A stretch of DNA of 10,775 nt, taken from positions 1 to 10,775 of the forward strand of contig JALCSJ010000067.1 of NCBI GenBank assembly GCA_022653215.1, read 5' to 3'. The notes under the pieces are model-generated. The model saw only the letters and a program-made list of their open reading frames with translations, was not told where the DNA came from and ran no database searches. Made by a program: the position numbers and the translations under genes. This DNA comes from Acidaminococcaceae bacterium (GTDB lineage Bacteria > Bacillota > Negativicutes > Acidaminococcales > Acidaminococcaceae). Of the stretch, positions 5,823 through 10,775 are shown one piece after another. Positions within the stretch are counted from its first letter, which is position 1; the number at the start of each line of letters is the position of its first letter.

Positions 5823-7198
5823 GAAACCCAATGCCGGAACAACCGGCTGATGTAAGAAATAAAAACTTTGAAGAAGTTACACTTGGTTATTCTCCTGAGA
5901 CTGCTGTAGATGAGGCACAACGCTGCCTGCATTGCAAGGTGCCTCAATGTGTAAAGGGCTGCCCCGTAAACATTGATATTCCTGACTTTGTTCATGCAGT
6001 TGCTGAAAAAGATTTTGCCGGTGCATTTACCATCCTGAAAAAGAAAACCAGCCTGCCTGCAGTTTGCGGACGTGTTTGCCCTCAGGAAAACCAATGCGAA
6101 AAGCATTGTATTCTTGGCATTAAAGGCGAACCTGTTGCTATCGGCCGTTTGGAAAGATTCGTAGCTGATACAGCTCGTGCTAATGGTCAAGACCGCAGCG
6201 AGCATGTTGATATTACTCCCAAAGGCATTAAAGTTGCTGTAGTAGGCGGTGGTCCTTCCTGTCTGACAGCTGCCGGAGATCTGGCAAAAATGGGTTATGA
6301 TGTAACCTTGTTCGAAGCTCTCCACAAAGCCGGCGGTGTACTGATGTATGGTATTCCTGAATTCCGTCTGCCCAAGACTATTGTGCAGCACGAAATTGAA
6401 GGCTTAAAAGATTTGGGCGTTAAGATTATGACTGATGTTATTATCGGTCGTACTTTTACTTTGCATGAATTGCTGGGTGAAGAAGGTTTCAAGGCTATAT
6501 ATGTTGGTACCGGTGCTGGTTTGCCTCACTTCCTCCGTATTCCCGGCGAGAATTTAGATGGTGTTTATTCAGCCAATGAATTCTTAACCAGAGTTAATCT
6601 AATGGGTGCCTGGGACTTCCCTCACAGAGCAACTCCTGTCTGCCATGGCAAAGATGTTGCTGTAGTAGGCGCAGGCAACGTTGCTATGGACTCTGCACGT
6701 ACTGCTAAACGTCTTGGAGCTGAACATGTATATGTTGTTTATCGTCGCAGCGAAGCTGAAATGCCTGCTCGTAAAGAGGAAATTCAGCACGCTAAAGAAG
6801 AAGGCGTGGAACTGCATATGTTAAACAATCCTCAAGAAATTATCAGCAACGACAAAGGCTGGGTAACCGGCATTAAATGTATCAGAACTAAACTGGGTGA
6901 ACCGGATGCTTCCGGACGTAGATCTCCTGTGGAAATCCCCGGTTCTGAACATGTTTTCAATGTTGATATGGTTGTTATTGCTATCGGCCAAGGACCTAAT
7001 CCTTTGTTGAGACATACAACTCCTGATTTGGTAACCAATAAAAAAGGTTTAATTACTATTGATGACCATGAGGAAACTTCAATTCCCGGAGTATTTGCCG
7101 GCGGTGATATAGTAACCGGTGCTGCTACAGTTATTTCTGCTATGGGTGCAGGTAAGGCTGCAGCTATAGAGATTGACAAATATTTGAGCAGTAAATAA
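5807..7198 (+). CDS. nfnB: Nfn-type FAD/NADPH and 2x[4Fe-4S] subunit (GltD-like, NfnB)
   Basis: This 463-residue flavoprotein resembles the small subunit of glutamate synthase and is the usual NfnA partner. N-terminal cysteines C40, C43, C48, C52 and C87, C91, C97, C101 form the two [4Fe-4S] regions. The FAD fold follows (VVGGGPSC, from 145), then GGVLMYGIPEFRLPK (176-190). The NADPH domain has GAGNVAMD (288-295) and VYRRSEAEMPAR (311-322). FAGGD and GAATVISAMGAGK close the FAD site. The third Gly of the first GxGxxG is Cys152. No glutamate synthase large subunit is in the window and nfnA is adjacent, so Nfn is favoured over GltD or SudA. It overlaps nfnA by 16 bases. ATG 5807 is chosen for its GGAGGT at eight bases; ATG 5819 or 5831, or TTG 5789, are possible. 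It ends the operon. Confidence 0.87.
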   Translation: MRGGMRNPMPEQPADVRNKNFEEVTLGYSPETAVDEAQRCLHCKVPQCVKGCPVNIDIPDFVHAVAEKDFAGAFTILKKKTSLPAVCGRVCPQENQCEKHCILGIKGEPVAIGRLERFVADTARANGQDRSEHVDITPKGIKVAVVGGGPSCLTAAGDLAKMGYDVTLFEALHKAGGVLMYGIPEFRLPKTIVQHEIEGLKDLGVKIMTDVIIGRTFTLHELLGEEGFKAIYVGTGAGLPHFLRIPGENLDGVYSANEFLTRVNLMGAWDFPHRATPVCHGKDVAVVGAGNVAMDSARTAKRLGAEHVYVVYRRSEAEMPARKEEIQHAKEEGVELHMLNNPQEIISNDKGWVTGIKCIRTKLGEPDASGRRSPVEIPGSEHVFNVDMVVIAIGQGPNPLLRHTTPDLVTNKKGLITIDDHEETSIPGVFAGGDIVTGAATVISAMGAGKAAAIEIDKYLSSK

Positions 7199-7205
7199 GA
7201 AGATT

Positions 7206-7252
7206 AAAAAACTCCCACCGGAAAGAAATTTGTCTTGCTGGTGGGAGCTTTT
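7206..7252 (+). terminator. Intrinsic terminator after nfnB
   Basis: CTCCCACCGG (7212-7221) pairs with CTGGTGGGAG (7238-7247), with one G-T wobble, around a 16-base loop. An A run precedes it and CTTTT follows. The stem is GC-rich and ends the five-gene operon. Confidence 0.85.
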
Positions 7253-7264
7253 AACTCTTATAAT
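7235..7264 (+). promoter_or_regulatory. Candidate promoter of the secreted-protein gene, overlapping the terminator
   Basis: A perfect TATAAT (7259-7264) lies 18 bases after TTGCTG (7235-7240). The -35 falls in the downstream arm of the nfnB terminator. The predicted start near 7271 leaves about 20 bases before the ATG at 7291, enough for the AAAGGA ribosome site at 7276-7281. Confidence 0.5.
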
Positions 7265-7290
7265 TCTATTATTTTAAAGGATGATTTTTA

Positions 7291-8469
7291 ATGAAGAGCA
7301 TTAAAAAGATTTTTGTTATTACAGCTTTAACCTTAGCAGCAGTTTGCAATTGTTCCTTTGCTGCGGGCAGCAATCAGAAGGGAAGTACTTTTAAACCGGC
7401 TTCCGGAGGATATACTCTTAATATTCCTGCTCAGAGCAAAGAAATATTTCGTACTACTACAGGTATACGTTTTATTTCCGGAAAAGACTTATTAGTTAGT
7501 GCTGATATATATTCCATGCCGAACTTTATTTCCGTTCCCATGAAAAATTATTCTCAGCAGCAAGCCCAGGATTTAGAAAAATTCATTCTAAACATGCAGG
7601 ATTATCCCAATTTGGTATTTGTTAAGGATAAGATTCTGCCTCAAAATCAACCAACTGTTAAAAAACAGGCAGGAAGTAGCGCTTTGCAACAGTGGAGAAA
7701 TAAGCATTCCAATACTCCTCTGGAAACTGTAGACAAGGCTCTTAAGGACAAGGCAGATAATGATTCCATTAAAAGTCCTGTGCTCAAAATTAACGAAACA
7801 GAGTGTGATTTTACTTTAAAGCCCAGTAAAACAATGGATATGACTCATGACTTTATTATAGGAAAGGCTTACCAGCTCCGTAATGATAAATTATTGATTC
7901 TGCGGGTAAGTTCACCTAAAAGCGAAGGACAAATCGCTACAGGCCTTTTACGGGCTTTAACAAGCTCTATAAAATTGTCCAAACCGAAATATCCTGAAGA
8001 TAATAAGATAAATGCTACTATTTCAGGTTATAAACTGGATATGCCTTTTGGCTGGCATGCATTTACGCTTAAAGCCTATAACATTATTATGATGAAATCC
8101 TTAAGCAGTGTGCATAATGATGAAGGAATGATGAGGTCATTTAAAACAACTGCCTATGCTAATTTCGCCAATGCCAATGCCAGTAATATTCATGCAGCAG
8201 AAGATGCCTTTGTAAAACAAATAACTAAATACACACCTAATGTTACTGTGACCAGACATGAAGCTTTTGTGGCAGATGGAACTAATGGCTGCATTATTCA
8301 AACTACGGATAGCGATGATCTGAAAAAAGTATTTGTGGTCAACGGTTATTTATTCAGCAAAGATGGCTATGGTTATCAATTTAGATTCAGTACAGATGAT
8401 ACCATAAATTATGACATTAAAGTCCATTCTTTTATTAAGGCGATTAAATCTTTTCAGAGAATTAAATAA
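7291..8469 (+). CDS. Exported protein of unknown function with two related domains
   Basis: I do not recognise this 392-residue protein. It starts with a clear signal peptide: Lys-rich MKSIKKI, a hydrophobic core (8-18) and a likely cleavage after SFA at residue 24. The Cys at 19 and 21 are not in a lipobox. Two halves look alike. Residues about 38-231 begin SGGYTLNIPAQS and end with ALTSSIKL. Residues about 243-392 begin ISGYKLDMPFGW and end with AIKSFQRI. The Y-x-(L/I)-x-(I/M)-P opening and closing helix resemble small PsbP/Mog1-like (DUF1795) domains, a tentative fold guess. The first half carries an extra charged insertion around 113-165. It lies alone between two terminators. Role and partner are unknown. 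Confidence 0.75.
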   Translation: MKSIKKIFVITALTLAAVCNCSFAAGSNQKGSTFKPASGGYTLNIPAQSKEIFRTTTGIRFISGKDLLVSADIYSMPNFISVPMKNYSQQQAQDLEKFILNMQDYPNLVFVKDKILPQNQPTVKKQAGSSALQQWRNKHSNTPLETVDKALKDKADNDSIKSPVLKINETECDFTLKPSKTMDMTHDFIIGKAYQLRNDKLLILRVSSPKSEGQIATGLLRALTSSIKLSKPKYPEDNKINATISGYKLDMPFGWHAFTLKAYNIIMMKSLSSVHNDEGMMRSFKTTAYANFANANASNIHAAEDAFVKQITKYTPNVTVTRHEAFVADGTNGCIIQTTDSDDLKKVFVVNGYLFSKDGYGYQFRFSTDDTINYDIKVHSFIKAIKSFQRIK

Positions 8470-8482
8470 AGAAGATTGTTAT

Positions 8483-8528
8483 ATTCCCATATCTTACAAG
8501 AATTTTATTGTAGGATATGGGAATTTTT
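8483..8528 (+). terminator. Intrinsic terminator after the secreted-protein gene
   Basis: ATTCCCATATCTTACAA (8483-8499) pairs with TTGTAGGATATGGGAAT (8508-8524) over 17 positions with one wobble and an eight-base loop, followed by TTTT. The near-perfect stem could act on both strands, but no opposing gene is present. Confidence 0.9.
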
Positions 8529-8539
8529 GCAAAATGTTC

Positions 8540-8568
8540 TTGCAGATAAATTTATTCTGTGCTATACT
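8540..8568 (+). promoter_or_regulatory. Strong candidate promoter of a non-coding leader or small RNA
   Basis: TTGCAG (8540-8545) and TATACT (8563-8568) are separated by exactly 17 bases, with a TGC extension before the -10. Transcription would start near 8575. The ATG of the next gene lies about 230 bases further on, a long distance for this window. Confidence 0.6.
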
Positions 8569-8614
8569 TTGAAACGGGTTAGCTATTACTAACTTTACTA
8601 ATATCACAACTATT

Positions 8615-8642
8615 TTCTATTCCCAATTCACTTCTATTCCCA
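8615..8642 (+). repeat. Direct repeat TTCTATTCCCA, two copies 17 bases apart
   Basis: The 11-base sequence occurs at 8615-8625 and 8632-8642, both identical. Its core ATTCCCA also occurs in the left arm of the terminator at 8483-8489. The repeats lie in a stretch with hardly any G, so on the + strand RNA they would mostly be single-stranded. Confidence 0.6.
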
Positions 8643-8708
8643 CTATCTATTGCAGAAAGAGACACAACACTATGACAACTATATCTAGCAAAACCCTTAA
8701 AATAAATA

Positions 8709-8769
8709 GGACGTACAGTATCAGCCGTTGTATTTTTTACAACGTTCTTTGATATTGTACGTTCTTTTT
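8709..8769 (+). terminator. Long terminator-like hairpin upstream of the ABC transporter operon
   Basis: GGACGTACAGTATCA (8709-8723) pairs with TGATATTGTACGTTC (8750-8764) over 15 positions, two of them G-U. Inside, CGTTGTA (8726-8732) pairs with TACAACG (8738-8744) around a T loop. TTTTT follows at 8765-8769. On the opposite strand the two wobbles would be A-C mismatches, so the structure fits a + strand RNA. It ends 34 bases before the ATG at 8804. Confidence 0.75.
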
Positions 8770-8777
8770 ATTATATA
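8749..8777 (+). promoter_or_regulatory. Possible second promoter for the ABC transporter operon
   Basis: TTGATA (8749-8754) and TATATA (8772-8777) are 17 bases apart, with the -35 in the downstream arm of the hairpin. If active, it would give a leader of about 20 bases and uncouple the transporter from the upstream RNA. The -10 is only a fair match. Confidence 0.3.
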
Positions 8778-8803
8778 AAAATCATACTAGGAGGAGTAAT
8801 ACG

Positions 8804-10414
8804 ATGCACCAAAAAAAGTACACAGTAATTTTAATTTGTCTAGTTTTTACTATGCTTTTATTTAACGGGTGTGGTAAAAAAAATGCAAGTCAGCAAAAAG
8901 CCAAAGATTCTTTGGTAATTTGTATGGGTACAAGACCACCCGGTGATTTTGACCCCAAAAAACGTTGGGGATTATATAGTCAGACCCAAATTTTGCACAG
9001 TGCTTTATTAAAAAAGACAGCTACATTGGATATTGTAGGAGATTATGCTAAAAGCTATGAAGTAAGTCAGGATGGAAAGACCTGGACTTTTCACTTAAAT
9101 AACAATTTTAAATTTTCCAATGGTGAACCGGTAACTGCCGAAGATGTAAAGTTTACTTATGAAACCATGAAAAAAGATGGAACAAATTGGGACTTGAGCT
9201 TTTTGCAATCCATTGATATCCCCGACCCATTAACCCTTGTTTTTCATCTTTCGGAACCTCGTTCTACATTCTTTGCTCAATTAATGGAAATTCCTATTTT
9301 ACCGCGGAAGCACTATGGAGAAAATTATTCCGAAAATCCCATTGGTTCCGGTCCTTACAAACTAACTCAGTGGGACAAAGGACAACAGGCTATTTTAGAA
9401 ACAAATGAGCATTTTCATGGAAAGCAACCTTATTTTAAAAAAGTTACACTGCTGTTCTTAAATGAAAATGCTGCTTTAGCCGCAGCGAAAAATGGTACCG
9501 TTGATTTTATTTATACTTTACCGGAATTTGCTGATGAAAAAATTCCCGGCTTTAAGTTGTTTTCCTATGAAAGCAATGATGTAAGAGGTGTTTCTTTGCC
9601 CTGTCAAAAAGCTGGTTTTGGCACCAGTCCGGCAGGATACCCGATTGGTAATGATATAACATCAGATCCTGCAATTCGTAAAGCCTTGAACATAGGATTA
9701 AGCAGGCAGGCTATGATTGATACAGTACTTAATGGTCATGGGAAAAAAGCCTATAGCATTGTTGATAAAATGCCTTGGTGGAACGAAAAAACAACTGTAG
9801 AAGACGGAAATATAGATAAAGCAAAGTCTATTTTAACGGCTGCCGGCTGGATTGATACGGATAAAGATGGTATCAGAGAAAAAGACGGGAAAAAAGCAAG
9901 CTTCAAATTGTACCATCCCTCTGCAGATGTAGTGCGGACCAATACCGCTATCGTAGTTGCAGAACAGGCTAAAAAATTGGGAATGGACATTGAGCTAGTT
10001 GGCAGCAACTGGGATGAAATGCAAAAAGTGATGCATCAACATGCCATTCTTTTTGCCGGTGGTAGACATCACCCCAACCAATTTTGGGAAATGCATGATC
10101 CTGCTAAAGCAGGTACATCCTATTGCAATATTGTGTACTATGATAACCCTACGGTTACCAAGTATATGCACAAGGCCATTAATTCCACAAATCCGCAAGA
10201 AGCTAATAAATATTGGAAGTTAGCCCAATGGGATGGGAAAACCGGTGCCAGTGCTATAGGTGATGTTCCCTATGTATGGCTTATTAGATTAAATCACATA
10301 CACCTAGGTAACGAGCACATTAATGTAGGAAAACAAGCCATTCACACCCATGGACATGAATGGTCAGTTTTAGCTAATTTAGGAGAATGGACATGGCAAG
10401 ATGATGCTGTATAG
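8804..10414 (+). CDS. ABC transporter substrate-binding lipoprotein, family 5 (nickel/peptide type)
   Basis: This extracytoplasmic solute-binding protein (536 residues) would deliver its ligand to the permease encoded next. A lipoprotein signal is clear: MHQKK, hydrophobic core and lipobox F-N-G-C with the lipidated C23. The SBP_bac_5 pattern follows, including DGKTWTFHLNNNFKFSNGEP (90-109), VKFTYE (115-120), GSGPY (181-185) and a calcium-loop-like D351-T-D-K-D-G block after AAGWI. The C-terminus is rich in His: H498, H500, H505, H514, H516 and H518, plus R421-H-H and H431 earlier. This could mean nickel or another metal, or a metal-chelate ligand, but oligopeptide binding is equally possible. 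AGGAGG at 8789-8794 supports the ATG. It begins an operon with the permease eight bases downstream. Confidence 0.87.
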   Translation: MHQKKYTVILICLVFTMLLFNGCGKKNASQQKAKDSLVICMGTRPPGDFDPKKRWGLYSQTQILHSALLKKTATLDIVGDYAKSYEVSQDGKTWTFHLNNNFKFSNGEPVTAEDVKFTYETMKKDGTNWDLSFLQSIDIPDPLTLVFHLSEPRSTFFAQLMEIPILPRKHYGENYSENPIGSGPYKLTQWDKGQQAILETNEHFHGKQPYFKKVTLLFLNENAALAAAKNGTVDFIYTLPEFADEKIPGFKLFSYESNDVRGVSLPCQKAGFGTSPAGYPIGNDITSDPAIRKALNIGLSRQAMIDTVLNGHGKKAYSIVDKMPWWNEKTTVEDGNIDKAKSILTAAGWIDTDKDGIREKDGKKASFKLYHPSADVVRTNTAIVVAEQAKKLGMDIELVGSNWDEMQKVMHQHAILFAGGRHHPNQFWEMHDPAKAGTSYCNIVYYDNPTVTKYMHKAINSTNPQEANKYWKLAQWDGKTGASAIGDVPYVWLIRLNHIHLGNEHINVGKQAIHTHGHEWSVLANLGEWTWQDDAV

Positions 10415-10422
10415 GTGATACT

Positions 10423-10775
10423 ATGAACAAAATACATTTTATGTTTTGTAAATTATGTAGAGGTATTACTTTACTTTTAGGTTTATCAATTTTGACTTTC
10501 ACATTAATGTACAATTCACCCATTGATCCAATAACGGCCTACATAGGCGGTGATGTTTCTATAACCTTGGAACAACGGGAAGCTTTATATGAGCAGTGGG
10601 GGCTTAATCAGCCCCCTCATGTTCAGTATTTACACTGGCTGGAAAATATTGTGCAAGGTGACATGGGTTATTCGAAAATTCATAGAAAACCCGTAAGTGC
10701 TATTATCGGAGAAAGATTTATGGCATCCATTCTACTTATGGGACCTGCTTGGGTATTGTCTGGTTGTATAGGTTT
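10423..10775 (+). CDS. ABC transporter permease, NikB/DppB type (N-terminal part)
   Basis: An open frame starts at ATG 10423, eight bases after the previous stop, with AGGTGAT at 10413-10418, and runs off the right edge after 117 codons. A first membrane segment lies at about residues 12-28. The N-S-P-I-D-P motif then opens the periplasmic part. QREALYEQWGLNQPP, VQYLHWLENIVQGDMGYS and a following R-x-x-V-x-x-I-I-x-E-R segment match the start of the inner-membrane permeases of nickel and peptide importers. A second membrane segment begins near the edge. The EAA loop that contacts the ATPase is outside the window. The gene shares an operon with the binding protein, and a second permease and ATPases are expected downstream. 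Substrate is not determined. Confidence 0.85.
   Translation, partial: MNKIHFMFCKLCRGITLLLGLSILTFTLMYNSPIDPITAYIGGDVSITLEQREALYEQWGLNQPPHVQYLHWLENIVQGDMGYSKIHRKPVSAIIGERFMASILLMGPAWVLSGCIG

Larger units (their letters stand above)
8575..8769 (+). ncRNA. Candidate small RNA or structured 5' leader in the 334-base gene-free interval
   Basis: The interval 8470-8803 holds no convincing protein gene. It contains a terminator, then a promoter (8540-8568), about 135 bases of G-poor sequence and a second terminator-like hairpin. The transcript would be near 195 bases. Visible structure includes a possible long-range helix, GGGTT-A-GCTA (8576-8585) with TAGC-AA-AACCC (8686-8696), and a competing local hairpin GTTAG/CTAAC (8578-8582 with 8589-8593). 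Two copies of TTCTATTCCCA lie in the open part. I do not recognise a known riboswitch or T-box: the T-box GGTGG element and the cobalamin box are absent. It could be an independent small RNA, or a leader that controls the ABC transporter by attenuation. Confidence 0.35.

Noticed and set aside
5798..6391. Long open frame of 197 codons on the - strand across nfnB.
   Set aside because: It lies opposite a gene with clear conserved motifs, shows no recognisable domain, and is best explained by the codon bias of nfnB.
8672..8752. A 26-codon open frame starting ATG at 8672 that overlaps the hairpin before the ABC operon, a possible leader peptide.
   Set aside because: No good ribosome site precedes it (only A/G-rich sequence at 8654-8662) and there is no run of one amino acid suggesting attenuation control. 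It cannot be excluded.
8709..8764. Inverted repeat as the end of a small transposable element.
   Set aside because: The arms enclose only a short loop, no target-site duplication is seen, and the T run with + strand G-U pairs fits a terminator better.
8575..8769. 6S RNA, T-box or cobalamin riboswitch as identity for the non-coding unit.
   Set aside because: The segment is too G-poor to form the long duplex of 6S RNA, and the conserved T-box and cobalamin sequence elements are not seen.
9751..10198. Two - strand frames inside the substrate-binding protein gene.
   Set aside because: They are shadows of a well-supported family 5 binding protein, with no domain or ribosome site of their own.

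Overview
The window is AT-rich, compactly organised bacterial DNA with every convincing gene on the + strand. The gene set suggests an anaerobic Bacillota member, possibly of the Negativicutes or Clostridia: a Psd/PssA phosphatidylethanolamine pair, a PpaX-type pyrophosphatase, an NfnAB-type flavin/iron-sulfur pair, strong GGAGG ribosome sites and intrinsic terminators. I cannot name the genus from the sequence alone.

Layout. (1) 1-741: the last 13 codons of a phosphatidylserine decarboxylase, then pssA. pssA carries an in-frame TAA at 580-582, and the same frame continues without another stop to 741, so the original gene was about 231 codons. (2) 762-2048: a membrane family 2 glycosyltransferase, followed by a terminator. 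(3) 2190-7198: a five-gene unit with its own promoter and terminator: ppaX-like pyrophosphatase, methylthioadenosine/methylthioinosine phosphorylase, MtaD deaminase, nfnA and nfnB. The genes are tightly spaced and the last three overlap. The phosphorylase has Asn where adenine-specific enzymes have Asp. Together with the deaminase this suggests the route MTA -> methylthioinosine -> hypoxanthine + methylthioribose-1-phosphate. (4) 7291-8469: an exported protein of unknown function that seems to hold two copies of one domain, between two terminators. (5) 8470-8803: a 334-base interval without a convincing protein gene. It holds a strong promoter, a G-poor stretch with a repeated UUCUAUUCCCA motif, and a long terminator hairpin. 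It could be a small RNA gene or a regulated leader. (6) 8804-10775: a family 5 ABC transporter substrate-binding lipoprotein with a His-rich C-terminus, then the start of its NikB/DppB-type permease, cut by the window edge.

The items most worth following are the interrupted pssA, the non-coding unit at 8540-8769, and the paired deaminase/6-oxopurine phosphorylase. I saw no tRNA, rRNA, CRISPR array, insertion sequence or phage gene.
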